Assembly (NCBI GenBank): GCA_035529935.1
Contig: DATKVT010000073.1
Location: 27,568 to 91,567, forward strand
Length of the DNA stretch: 64,000 nt
Direction of reading: 5' to 3'
From: Williamwhitmania sp.
GTDB lineage: Bacteria; Bacteroidota; Bacteroidia; Bacteroidales; Williamwhitmaniaceae
This document shows, one piece after another, positions 10,120 through 18,697 of this stretch; position 1 is the stretch's first letter, and each line of letters begins with the position of its first letter. Both the position numbers and the translations under genes were made by a program. The notes under the pieces are model-generated. The model had not been told where the DNA came from, did not search any database, and saw only the letters and a program-made list of their open reading frames with translations.

Positions 10120-10131
10120 GGTAGCGTGGTT

Positions 10132-11106
10132 TTATACGGATAAAGTTAGAAAATACTTTTTAAAATCGTTGAGGTTGTGGTTGTCCAGCACCTCGGTGGC
10201 CATCTGCTTGTCGAGATGGAGCTGCACCTTGAGCTCCTCCACGCTAGCAAACTTTAGCTCGTCGCGCAGCCTCTCCACAAAGGCCACCTCCACTTTGTGG
10301 TTATAAATGTCTGCGTTGAAGTCGATGATGTGAACCTCAATGGTGCGATGGTGCGAGCTATCAACAGTGGGGCGGACTCCAATGTTCATCATGCCGCGTT
10401 CCACCTTCCCGTCGATGTGGAGCAGAACGGCATAAACGCCGTTAGCCGGTACAAGCTTCAGCGGGTCGTTGGGCTTGATGTTGGCCGTGGGGAATCCAAT
10501 GGTTCGTCCCAACTGGCGACCAGTTTCAATGCTGCCCGCCAAAAGGTAGGGGTAGCTCAGCATTTGATTTGCTGCTTGGAGGTTGCCAGCCATGAGCGCC
10601 TCCCGAATGTTGGTGGAGCTGATGCGCTGGCTGTTGTCGCTCACCGTATCGAAGGCGTCGATGGTGTAGCCAAGCTCTGAAGCTAGCTGCTGTAAAAGTG
10701 CGAAATCGCCCTTGGCCTGCTTTCCAAAGCGGTGGTTTTTTCCAACCACGAAGTGCTTTACGTTGTATGTTTCCACCACATGTTTTACAAAGGCGGTAGC
10801 CTCCATGGCAGCCAGTGCCAGGGTAAACTCCTGCACAATAAAGTAGCGTATGCCAAGCTTAGCAATGAGTTCAGCCTTTTCGGGAAGGGTGGTTAGGAAG
10901 AAGAGGTTTTGCGGATCCTTGTCCAGCACAATGCGGGGGTGAGGCCAAAAGGTCATCACCGCCGATTCCAGCTGGAGCTCCTTTGCCTTGTCGATAGCAG
11001 TGTTTATAAGCTTGCGATGACCGCGGTGCACACCGTCGAAAAAGCCTAGCGTGAGAACAATGCCTTTGTTGTGCGGTATTTTATTAGGGGTATTTACTAT
11101 TTCCAT
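10132..11106 (-). CDS. ribF: Bifunctional riboflavin kinase / FAD synthetase
   Basis: 324 aa. The N-terminal nucleotidyltransferase domain shows GFFDGVHRGH (residues 21-30), the HxGH-type signature of FAD synthetases, plus VVGKNHRFGKQAKGD and SSTNIREAL. The C-terminal kinase domain carries GRTIGFPTANI and GVYAV. It converts riboflavin to FMN and FMN to FAD with ATP in the cytoplasm. It is the first gene of a two-gene unit with ahcY. Confidence 0.96.
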   Translation of the reverse strand: MEIVNTPNKIPHNKGIVLTLGFFDGVHRGHRKLINTAIDKAKELQLESAVMTFWPHPRIVLDKDPQNLFFLTTLPEKAELIAKLGIRYFIVQEFTLALAAMEATAFVKHVVETYNVKHFVVGKNHRFGKQAKGDFALLQQLASELGYTIDAFDTVSDNSQRISSTNIREALMAGNLQAANQMLSYPYLLAGSIETGRQLGRTIGFPTANIKPNDPLKLVPANGVYAVLLHIDGKVERGMMNIGVRPTVDSSHHRTIEVHIIDFNADIYNHKVEVAFVERLRDELKFASVEELKVQLHLDKQMATEVLDNHNLNDFKKYFLTLSV

Positions 11107-11141
11107 TATTTGCTGGGGCGACTCCTCTAAAACCGCCGATG

Positions 11142-11149
11142 CAAATTTA
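11142..11149 (-). promoter_or_regulatory. Putative -7 element for ribF-ahcY
   Basis: On the minus strand this reads TAAATTTG, a full match to the Bacteroidota -7 consensus TAnnTTTG, ~36 bp before the ribF ATG. A weak -33 (TTTC) sits 18 nt upstream of it. Confidence 0.5.
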
Positions 11150-11429
11150 GGCTATTTGGTTTGTTATGAAAGCTCTTTGGCGAAAAAGTGTAAAAGGCAC
11201 GTGAGTGTTGGGGTTTGGAGAAGGGTTGCGGTAACTGGCCTAGCTGGGATTTATGGGATTAGTGGATTTCCTTGATTCTTTTGTTTGAATTGCTTGTTGT
11301 TTCATCTGGGCAAGGTCCAACTTTAGGTTTCTTATACCTTAGCTCTTATAATCAAAGTTTTTCTGTTTTGAATCTAATCTTGAGGTAACTGAGATGTTAG
11401 TTTTCTATTCTATCTAGTATAAAGTTGGC

Positions 11430-11500
11430 TTGACTCCGGAGGAGTCAAATGTGTGTAGAAACCGTGCGCAGAAATAATTGCACGACCCCGGATGGGGTCG
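11430..11500. repeat. Pair of REP-like palindromes
   Basis: The first palindrome is TTGACTCC-GGA-GGAGTCAA (11430-11448). The second is CGACCCC-GGAT-GGGGTCG (11483-11500). They are related (GAC-pyrimidines, GGA centre, mirror arm) and 53 bp apart. Paired short palindromes of this kind resemble REP/BIME elements mobilised by RAYT transposases; no such transposase is in the window. Confidence 0.6.
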
Positions 11501-11882
11501 AATATTTAGCACAATTAATAATTGACTTGAAGTTGTTGATCGTCAGTTGATTGGTGCTTTCGTTAGTGTCTATACTTTTGCTACTTACCCTTCTCCCTTT
11601 TAAACTTCTATACACTGTTAATAATTTTGACTGAGGAGCATTGAGCTAATCCCGCAAACGGTTGTTTTAACACTCGTTTAGAATAAAATGATGATATGAG
11701 ACTTTATTTCATTCACACAGGTTAATTAGTGTAATAATTTTTGGTGAGTATTGTTTTGAAAATAAGTACTTTGCATAAGTGTGCTGTTGATTTTTTCATT
11801 GTCATTTTTTTTCAGTTATTTATACACTGCTTAAGTTACAAATCGTGTCCAACTCAATTTTAACATTATTGCGAGGAGCACT

Positions 11883-12878
11883 ATGATGAAAAAAAATCTT
11901 TACAAATTTTTTAAGGGAGCAGGACTACTGACGGTATTTGCGTTGCTCACCAGCTGCAGCCATTGGGTCGTGCTCGAGTCCAAGGGCCCCATCGGGATTC
12001 AGGAGGCATTTCTCATCAAGATTGCATTTCTGTTAATGCTGATTGTGGTGCTTCCCGTTTTTGTGATGGTGTTCTGGTTTGCATACCGTTACCGGGCCAC
12101 CAACACCAAGGCAACCTATAAACCTAAGTGGACGCACTCCACCGCCATTGAGTGGGTTATATGGATTGTGCCCATTGCCATTGTGGCGGCACTTTCGTAT
12201 CTAACTTGGGTAAAAACCTATGAGCTCGATCCGTATAAACCACTTAAGTCGGAGGTTAAGCCAGTCCGTATTGAGGTTGTCTCAACCGACTGGAACTGGC
12301 TCTTTATCTACCCCGACTACAATATTGCGGTGGTTAATCAGGTGGTTTTCCCTGTAAACACACCGCTGAGTTTCCGAATCACCTCTGCCTCGGTAATGAC
12401 CTCATTCTTTATTCCTCAGCTGGGAAGCCAGATGTATGCCATGGCAGGAATGCAAACCAAGTTAAACCTTATGGCTAGCGATACGGGTGTTTTTGAGGGA
12501 CACAATCAGGAGTTTAGCGGAAACGGCTATGTGAATATGCACTTTGAGGCCATAACCACCACACAAGAAAAGTTTGAAGCTTGGGTGCAAAAGGCAAAGC
12601 AATCGCCAGACACCTTGAGCATGGCTAGGTACCAAGCGCTTATTAAACCCAATGTGGACTACCCGGTTACCATCTTCTCGCAGGTGAAACCCAGCTTGTT
12701 CGACAGCATTACAATGGAGTTTATGAGCTGGATGGGCGGTACCGACAATACGATGGTGGACAGCACGCATGCGATGGACAACATGGAAGGTATGCATCAC
12801 ATGCACGAAAACCATGACGGAATGAACATGGCATCCGATTCCACTAAGATGAACGATAAAAAAATGGAGGGAAAGTAA
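11883..12878 (+). CDS. cyoA: Cytochrome bo3-type quinol oxidase subunit II
   Basis: 331 aa, lipoprotein signal ending LLTSC, two membrane helices (~42-65 and ~92-112) and a periplasmic cupredoxin domain ([24 protein letters not shown] region, [13 protein letters not shown]). The CuA ligands of cytochrome-c oxidases (CxxxC...H) are absent, which identifies a quinol oxidase. The sequence tracks E. coli CyoA closely. Unusual is a ~45-residue C-terminal tail rich in Met and His ([13 protein letters not shown]). It is the first gene of cyoABCD, with one base between it and cyoB, and is preceded by a strong GAGGAG ribosome site. Confidence 0.93.
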   Translation: MMKKNLYKFFKGAGLLTVFALLTSCSHWVVLESKGPIGIQEAFLIKIAFLLMLIVVLPVFVMVFWFAYRYRATNTKATYKPKWTHSTAIEWVIWIVPIAIVAALSYLTWVKTYELDPYKPLKSEVKPVRIEVVSTDWNWLFIYPDYNIAVVNQVVFPVNTPLSFRITSASVMTSFFIPQLGSQMYAMAGMQTKLNLMASDTGVFEGHNQEFSGNGYVNMHFEAITTTQEKFEAWVQKAKQSPDTLSMARYQALIKPNVDYPVTIFSQVKPSLFDSITMEFMSWMGGTDNTMVDSTHAMDNMEGMHHMHENHDGMNMASDSTKMNDKKMEGK

Positions 12879-12879
12879 T

Positions 12880-14892
12880 ATGTTTGGAAAGTTGAGTCTT
12901 TCGGATATACCGTATAACAATCCGATCATCATGGGGGCAGTGGTCAGCGCATCGCTGGCAGCCCTAGTTGTCATTGGTTTGATAACCTACTATCGAAAGT
13001 GGCCCTATTTGTGGAAGGAGTGGCTTACCAGCGTCGACCACAAGAAGATTGGCATCATGTACATTATTCTCTCCTTGGTGATGATGCTGCGTGGTTTTGC
13101 CGATGCATTAATGATGCGTGCACAGCAAGCTCTTGCAGCCGGTGCATCACAGGGTTACCTTCCGGCTCACCACTACGATCAGATCTTTGGTTCGCACGGA
13201 ACCATCATGATTATTTTCGTGGCCATGCCGTTAATGGTTGGGCTGATGAACATTGTAATTCCACAGCAGATTGGTGCACGCGACGTGGCTTTTCCGCTTC
13301 TGAACTCAGTTAGCTTCTGGCTAACGGTAGCGGGAGCAGGCCTCGTGATGATATCGCTGGGTGTGGGCGAATTTTCCAACACTGGTTGGACCGGCATTGC
13401 ACCCCTCTTCGAGAAGCAGTTTAATCCGGGAGTGGGGGTCGATTACTGGATGTGGGCGTTCCAGATAGCGGGTATTGGCTCGCTGCTGAGCGGAATCAAC
13501 TTTTTTGTAACGATCATAAAGATGCGGGCACCGGGTCTTAAGTTAATGCGCATGCCGCTATTTACTTGGACCACATTGACCACCAACGTGCTCATGATTT
13601 TGTCGTTCCCCGTTATTACCACGGCTCTTGTTATGTTAACGCTCGACAGGTATATGGGAATGCACTTCTTTACCAACGACCTTGGTGGTAACGTGATGCT
13701 TTGGAACAACCTTTTTTGGATGTGGGGTCACCCGGAGGTGTATATTGTGATACTTCCTGCCTTTGGCGTTTACTCGGAGGTTGTGGCAACCTTTTCACGA
13801 AAGCGGCTTTTTGGCTACACCTCTTTGGTTTATGCCACGGCGGCAATTATGCTATTGTCGTTTACAGTGTGGCTGCACCACTTCTTTACCATGGGCAATA
13901 CGCCCGATGTGAACATTTTTTTCGGCATTGCAACCATGCTCATTGCCATACCCACGGGTGTTAAGGTCTACGATTGGCTCTTCACCATGTATCGAGGGAG
14001 GATTAGCTTTACTACCCCAATGTATTGGACTTTGGGATTTCTTACAACCTTTGTTATTGGTGGTATGACCGGTGTGCTGATGGCAATTCCACCAGCCGAC
14101 TTTGTGGTGCACAACAGCCTCTTTCTCATTGCCCACTTCCATAATGTTCTAATTCCCGGTGCGCTGTTTGGCTACTTTGCTGGAATTGCTTACTGGTTTC
14201 CCAAGGCCTTTGGTTTCCGTCTCGACGAGAAGTGGGGCAAGCGCGCTTTTTGGGGCTGGATTATTGGCTTCCTCGTAGCCTTCTCACCCCTCTATATCTT
14301 AGGGTTTATGGGCATGGCTCGCCGTATGCAGCACTACGATAATCTGGCTTGGCAGCCTTACCTTATTGTGGCCCTCTTCGGCGCATTTATTGTTGCCTTT
14401 GGCATTTTTGCTCAGATGATGCAAATATTTGTGAGCATTCGTGATCGGAAGAAGAATGCTGATCTTACCGGAGACCCGTGGGATGCTCGAACGTTGGAGT
14501 GGTCAACCGCTTCACCTCCTGCCGACTATAACTTTGCAGTAATTCCAACGGTGGAGGATTTGGATGCTTTCTGGGATATGAAGGAGAAGGGTACCGCCTA
14601 CATTCAACCTACTGATTACCACGATATACACATGCCTAAGAATAGTATGTTTGGTCCAGTCATAGGTGGGTTGGTCTTGGCCTTTAGCTTTGCCATGGTT
14701 TGGTATATCTGGTGGCTTGCCATTGGAAGCATGTTGGCCATTGTGGTATCTCTAATTCTTATTGGTGCCAACGACAACGACGAGTATGTTATCCCGGCAG
14801 CTGAGGTGAAGCGCATAGAAGATGAGCGTTTTAAAATTCGGGCTGCTGCATTGGAGACAATGAAAATGAATAACTTAAAAGGAGAAAGGTAA
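12880..14892 (+). CDS. cyoB: Cytochrome bo3-type quinol oxidase subunit I
   Basis: 670 aa polytopic haem-copper oxidase. It reduces O2 to water with electrons from quinol and pumps protons. Seen: [11 protein letters not shown], the quinone-site region [11 protein letters not shown] (Arg and Asp as in E. coli R71/D75) with following GSHGTIM His, the CuB ligand and E286-equivalent in WGHPEVYI, the His pair WLHHFFTMG, and the haem ligands in [12 protein letters not shown]. Identity to the E. coli protein is high along its length, including [13 protein letters not shown] at the C-terminal side. The stop overlaps the cyoC start (TAATG). No haem-O synthase gene (cyoE) follows. Confidence 0.97.
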   Translation: MFGKLSLSDIPYNNPIIMGAVVSASLAALVVIGLITYYRKWPYLWKEWLTSVDHKKIGIMYIILSLVMMLRGFADALMMRAQQALAAGASQGYLPAHHYDQIFGSHGTIMIIFVAMPLMVGLMNIVIPQQIGARDVAFPLLNSVSFWLTVAGAGLVMISLGVGEFSNTGWTGIAPLFEKQFNPGVGVDYWMWAFQIAGIGSLLSGINFFVTIIKMRAPGLKLMRMPLFTWTTLTTNVLMILSFPVITTALVMLTLDRYMGMHFFTNDLGGNVMLWNNLFWMWGHPEVYIVILPAFGVYSEVVATFSRKRLFGYTSLVYATAAIMLLSFTVWLHHFFTMGNTPDVNIFFGIATMLIAIPTGVKVYDWLFTMYRGRISFTTPMYWTLGFLTTFVIGGMTGVLMAIPPADFVVHNSLFLIAHFHNVLIPGALFGYFAGIAYWFPKAFGFRLDEKWGKRAFWGWIIGFLVAFSPLYILGFMGMARRMQHYDNLAWQPYLIVALFGAFIVAFGIFAQMMQIFVSIRDRKKNADLTGDPWDARTLEWSTASPPADYNFAVIPTVEDLDAFWDMKEKGTAYIQPTDYHDIHMPKNSMFGPVIGGLVLAFSFAMVWYIWWLAIGSMLAIVVSLILIGANDNDEYVIPAAEVKRIEDERFKIRAAALETMKMNNLKGER

Positions 14893-15491
14893 TGAGCACT
14901 AAAATAGCAAACACAGCAGAGCTGGGGCATGTGGATCATGCTGAAATTAAAACCTTTGGCTTTTGGATATACCTCATGAGCGACCTCGTTCTCTTTTCCA
15001 TACTCTTTGCCACCTTTGCCGTAATTGGGTTCAACTATGCAGGTGGTCCCACCGGAAAGGATTTGTTCGATTTGCCCTACCTGTTTGTTGAAACCATGCT
15101 GCTGCTGGTGAGCAGCGCAACCTTTGGGCTGGCGGTAATTGCTATGCACAACGGCAAGAAAACACAGGTGATTGCTGGATTGGTCGTTACGTTCCTTCTG
15201 GGGCTTGGCTTTGTATCCATGGAACTTCATGAGTTTTATGGGATGATAATGAGCGGAGCGGGTCCCGATCGAAGTGGTTTTCTATCGGCCTTCTTCACAC
15301 TTGTGGGCACCCACGGACTTCACGTTACCATCGGCCTGATCTGGATTTTGGTGATGGGGGCGCAGGTTGCCACCATGGGAATGACCGACGGGGTAAAATC
15401 GCGGATGGTTCGCCTGAGTATGTTTTGGCACTTCCTGGATATTGTTTGGATTGGCGTTTTTAGCTTTGTTTACCTCATGGGCGTCATCTAA
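14892..15491 (+). CDS. cyoC: Cytochrome bo3-type quinol oxidase subunit III
   Basis: 199 aa with five predicted membrane helices. Family features: [23 protein letters not shown] near the start region, the [13 protein letters not shown] segment, and the terminal [21 protein letters not shown]. It assembles with subunits I and II in the inner membrane. Its start overlaps the cyoB stop, implying translational coupling. Confidence 0.95.
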   Translation: MSTKIANTAELGHVDHAEIKTFGFWIYLMSDLVLFSILFATFAVIGFNYAGGPTGKDLFDLPYLFVETMLLLVSSATFGLAVIAMHNGKKTQVIAGLVVTFLLGLGFVSMELHEFYGMIMSGAGPDRSGFLSAFFTLVGTHGLHVTIGLIWILVMGAQVATMGMTDGVKSRMVRLSMFWHFLDIVWIGVFSFVYLMGVI

Positions 15492-15531
15492 GTAGCTGTA
15501 TTGTTGTTGAACGAATTAAAGAAGCAAAGAT

Positions 15532-15858
15532 ATGAGTCAAACACATAACGAGGAGATGGGAGCGAGCCATGCAACCGCTAAAACCTATATTATTGGGCTG
15601 ATATTGGCTGTAACGCTCACCGTTGTATCATTTGCGCTGGTGATGAGCCATGCCGTTAGCCGGCCGGTTGCCATGGGTGGGCTGTTTCTTGCTGCCATGC
15701 TGCAAATGCTGGTGCACCTCTACTACTTTCTGCACCTCAACAGGTCGTCGGCAGCACGGTGGAACGTAATTGCCCTGGCCTTTACCGCCCTGCTGCTGTT
15801 TATCTTCATTGGCGGAACGCTCTGGGTAATGTACACCCTCAACTCGCGGATGATGTAG
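15532..15858 (+). CDS. cyoD: Cytochrome bo3-type quinol oxidase subunit IV
   Basis: 108 aa, three membrane helices, with the subunit IV signature MLVHLYYFLHLN. Its role is assembly and stability of the CuB site region in the bo3 oxidase. It is the last gene of cyoABCD, 40 bp after cyoC and followed by a strong terminator. Confidence 0.93.
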   Translation: MSQTHNEEMGASHATAKTYIIGLILAVTLTVVSFALVMSHAVSRPVAMGGLFLAAMLQMLVHLYYFLHLNRSSAARWNVIALAFTALLLFIFIGGTLWVMYTLNSRMM

Positions 15859-15900
15859 CAAGTGCTGGTGTACAGCTGCCGCACGCATAAATATGTTGGA

Positions 15901-15945
15901 CTGCTCCCATACGCCGAGAGGCTGTGTGGGAGCAGTTCGTTTTTT
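15901..15945 (+). terminator. Rho-independent terminator after cyoABCD
   Basis: 9-bp stem CTGCTCCCA / TGGGAGCAG with a 17-nt loop followed by TTCGTTTTTT. Confidence 0.85.
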
Positions 15946-16129
15946 GAGAAATAGCCAATTGTTTCTTGTATGATCTTCCCACTTTTAAGTGTAAATGGAA
16001 GGCATTCAGCCGATTTACTACGCGCATTGGTATGAAGGATTCCCAATTTCGAAGCACCGACCTGTCTCAAATTACACTAAAGTTTATTCGTTGTCGAAAT
16101 GTTGAAACCATCACCCTACTTGGTCTTTT

Positions 16130-16639
16130 CTACCATGCTAATTGATGGTTATATAGCTTCACTTTAATGTCTTTAATTTTTTGGTAAAAGAAGCGTTCAG
16201 AAATTCGTATTTCCCTTATGCGTTCTTGCAGTTCGGTAAAATAGTTCATGGAATTGCCCGACTTGAAACGCTCATCGTTCAATGCAAAGCCTTTTACAAT
16301 ATACTCTTTAAGCCTTTGGGTTGCCCAAATACGGAACTGCGTACCTTGTTGTGATTTAACCCGGTAGCCAACCGAAATTATAACATCGAGGTTGTAATGG
16401 TTTACATCGTAAGTTTTACTATCGTTTGCAGTTGTCCGGAAATTCCGGACAACTGAATTTTCGTTCAACTCGCCTTCTTTGAAGATGTTGCTAATATGCT
16501 CGGATATGGTACGTTTGTCCTTATTAAAAAGCATACCCATTTGGGCTTGTGAAAGCCAAACGGTTTCTTCTTCGAGGCGAACATCAATTTTGATGCTGCC
16601 TTCTGAGTTTTGGTATATGAGAATTTCGCCTGTATTCAT
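16130..16639 (-). pseudogene. RhuM-family protein, C-terminally truncated
   Basis: 169 aa. It opens with the RhuM-family N-terminus (GEILIYQNSEGSIKIDVRLEEETVWLSQAQMG..., split here by familiar motifs): VWLSQAQM, LFNKDKRTISEHI, NVIRNFRTTA-like VVRNFRTTANDSKTYDV, NLDVIISVGYRVKSQQGTQFR and WATQRLKEYI. The family is usually ~330 aa. Here similarity stops after RFFYQKIKDI and the frame ends nine residues later, so roughly the C-terminal half is missing. RhuM proteins occur in mobile and defence-rich regions and their function is unclear. The gene marks the start of the accessory island. Confidence 0.75.
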
Positions 16640-17058
16640 GATTAAATTAGTCTTTTTTGCCTTTTATTTTTTCGCGCCTCAGCTTTTCTTCGGTTTGCGT
16701 TGTACAGAACATGTTGGCGGCTAAATTCGGTGCTACCCGTTTGGTCTAGAATGTTTTGGCTCATTTTTTAGGCCTTCCTTTTTATGAATGCCTTTGGCCT
16801 TGAGACCACCACATAAGCCCATGTAGCTATGATTTTGGAATATAGCATAAACAGGTTCTATAACACCTGCATTGGCAAGCTCAATGGGCCTTAGTATTAA
16901 CCTTTCCGTTAGTAAGTTCATCTCTCCTGCTACTTAGGCTGTTTGCCGTAATGCATTTATCTGTAGCCTAAAATTATGCAATATATCCCAAACTCACGAG
17001 CCCGAAATCCATTTCCTACCCATTATTTTGCTCTCTCCGAAGACCGCTTCTTTTTCTT

Positions 17059-17182
17059 CCGTGAGTTTTGGAAAAAATCTTCACCATCTTTTTTTAAAAT
17101 CTCCGTGAGTTTTTAAAAAATCTTGCCCAAGATTTTTTACGCGGATGCTTAAGGAAATTTACGCGCATACTTATGGAAATTT
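17059..17182. repeat. Short diverged direct repeats
   Basis: Two copies of CCGTGAGTTTT(T/G)...AAAAAATCTT (17059-17081 and 17103-17124), then two adjacent 22-bp units (17139-17160 and 17161-17182; ACGCGGATGCTTAAGG... and ACGCGCATACTTATGG...) identical at 19 of 22 positions. A partial third unit follows (ACACTTATGCGGATTT). Confidence 0.65.
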
Positions 17183-17590
17183 TCGGCAACACTTATGCGG
17201 ATTTTGCTGGATAGGTGTTGCGAGGCGACCGCACCATATTAATGGCGAAGTTTTTCGAATTCCTTCGAGAAATGGTGGATGAACCGGTGGGATTTACTTG
17301 GAGGGGTGTGAAACGGTTGGCGGTATAAAATCGTTGGGGGAGTTCGGAGCTACTTCATTATCAACCGAGAAGAATGCACGATGCGAGACAGAATGCCTAC
17401 TTAAACACGTGATCATCAATGTTTTGTGACCGCATGTTACCGCCTGGTGTTCTTTCATCTTTCTTTGTAAACCATTGTCATTATTGAGTTTCCTTGTCAT
17501 TTTATTTTCTTGCTTATTAGTCGGCTCCTGTGTCAGCGTTTTTTAATTTTTTTAGTGTTGGCAATTTTTTAAAACAATTTCTCTAGGTGT

Positions 17591-17657
17591 GTTGGCTTTG
17601 CAAACTCTTTGAAAAAGCTTTGGTTGAAGCGTTGGCTCGTGGGGCTTTGGCAATGTG
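17591..17657 (+). repeat. Left flanking repeat of the three-gene module
   Basis: The core 17631-17657 (GTTGGCTCGTGGGGCTTTGG plus CAATGTG) matches 21361-21387 at 26 of 27 positions, in the same orientation. Weaker similarity extends ~40 bp further left. It begins ~165 bp beyond the 3' end of the module. Confidence 0.75.
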
Positions 17658-17823
17658 CTTGCAAAGTTCATCGCATTTTGTGTGATTTGAAAAAATTGAA
17701 AAGCAAATTTTCATCCACACAATCAAAACGGTTGTATTGACTATAATGCCTTTCTACAAAAGCATTCACAAAACAATTGTGTTATATGGACTTCTAAACC
17801 CTTTTCTGTTGTGTCTATTTTCA

Positions 17824-18693
17824 TCAATGAAATTCATAATGACCTTTACAAGCAATAAATGTTACTATATTATTTTCAACTGTATAGCTAAGTCTATCAC
17901 CATCAGGGTAGCTGTTTGTTACTCTTTTTGATGCTTCTTTTCCTCTGCCTTTTAAATTTTCAGTCTGTCCCATTCCACCAGTAAAAGGATGAATTTGAAC
18001 ATCTTTCATCAGAAGTAATAAGTATTTAAAAGTTTTAAAATCATCTTTTTTCCAGTTCAGAAACTGCGTCATAAAATCATCTGTGAATACAGGTTGATAC
18101 TTTGTAAAACCCAGATACTTTGTCAATATTTCTTTGGCATCAATGAATTTGGGCATTGACATATCAGCCCATTCTGTTATTTCCTGTGTATTAATATCAC
18201 TTTCCAAGCAAATATTATAGGCAACAAAGTCAATGTTTTCAGTTGCATTCGCGGTGCTTTTTCTGACGATTATTTTTCTATTCCGCCAAAACAAATTAGA
18301 ATCTAAACTTATTGAAGGAATAGTTTTTATATGACTAACTGGCAAGCCAATAGGTTCGGTATCTGTAGGAATATTATCACCAATTAAAGCATAATCACTC
18401 TCAAAAAAGGCATCTAATTCAGCTTCTTCCAATTCGTCTGTAAATGGCTTTTTGCAAAGGTCAATGATTAAATTCTTAATAGTTCTGTTAGTAAGTGTTG
18501 AAACCCATTCAAAGAATGTTTCTGTTGTTGTTATTTGAAGTGCAGCGTAATCTTTCGGGAAATGAATATGAGTGAATCCATAAACCTTTTTAGCTTCTTT
18601 AAATGTTGCTAAAAGCTTTCTGAAACCAACCTCTGCAATCTGACCATTCTGTGCAATCGGATAAATTGATAATTCGTTAAATACTAAATTCAT
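17824..18693 (-). CDS. Protein with C-terminal YoeB/RelE-like mRNA-interferase domain
   Basis: 289 aa. Residues 1 to ~200 are not recognised (mixed alpha/beta, no motif). Residues ~207-289 align with the whole YoeB toxin: a W-K helix start (FLNWKKDDFKTFKYLLLLMKD), HPFTGG, then E245 (TENLK), R257 (SKR), R267 (DRLSY) and a terminal C-K-G-H285-Y286. These match the YoeB catalytic set E46, R59, R65, H83, Y84, with R267-to-H285 spacing identical (18). Free YoeB toxins are only ~84 aa, so this is a fusion. It is the last gene of a three-gene operon, 4 bp after the ATPase gene, and no YefM-like antitoxin is adjacent. The N-terminal part or the partner proteins may hold it inactive. The YoeB call is by eye but strong. 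Confidence 0.7.
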   Translation of the reverse strand: MNLVFNELSIYPIAQNGQIAEVGFRKLLATFKEAKKVYGFTHIHFPKDYAALQITTTETFFEWVSTLTNRTIKNLIIDLCKKPFTDELEEAELDAFFESDYALIGDNIPTDTEPIGLPVSHIKTIPSISLDSNLFWRNRKIIVRKSTANATENIDFVAYNICLESDINTQEITEWADMSMPKFIDAKEILTKYLGFTKYQPVFTDDFMTQFLNWKKDDFKTFKYLLLLMKDVQIHPFTGGMGQTENLKGRGKEASKRVTNSYPDGDRLSYTVENNIVTFIACKGHYEFH

Positions 18694-18697
18694 AGGA

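Larger units (their letters stand above)
11107..11882. other. 776-bp divergent intergenic region with palindromic repeats
   Basis: It separates ribF (minus) from cyoA (plus). No open reading frame with coding character was found. It holds the ribF promoter element, two REP-like palindromes (listed separately), an AT-rich stretch, and a strong Shine-Dalgarno GAGGAG (11873-11878) before cyoA. The length suggests extra regulation of the oxidase operon, but no known regulator site was recognised. Confidence 0.6.
16640..17823. other. 1.2-kb gene-free, repeat-containing DNA
   Basis: No convincing gene. A 62-codon frame on the minus strand (16733-16921) lacks support. It contains diverged direct repeats at 17059-17182, a perfect AT-rich inverted repeat AAAAAATCTT/AAGATTTTTT (17115-17138 area), and at its right end a copy of the repeat that flanks the three-gene module. 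Composition is AT-rich. It looks like the debris of mobile DNA. Confidence 0.6.

Noticed and set aside
11738..11773. TTTTGG...TACTTTG as a cyoA promoter
   Set aside because: The spacing (23 nt) and the shortened -7 box do not fit the TTTG-n19/20-TAnnTTTG pattern well enough.
16733..16921. 62-codon minus-strand frame in the accessory island
   Set aside because: No recognisable domain, no promoter or ribosome site, and a low-complexity end; it lies within repeat-rich DNA, so it is not supported as a gene.
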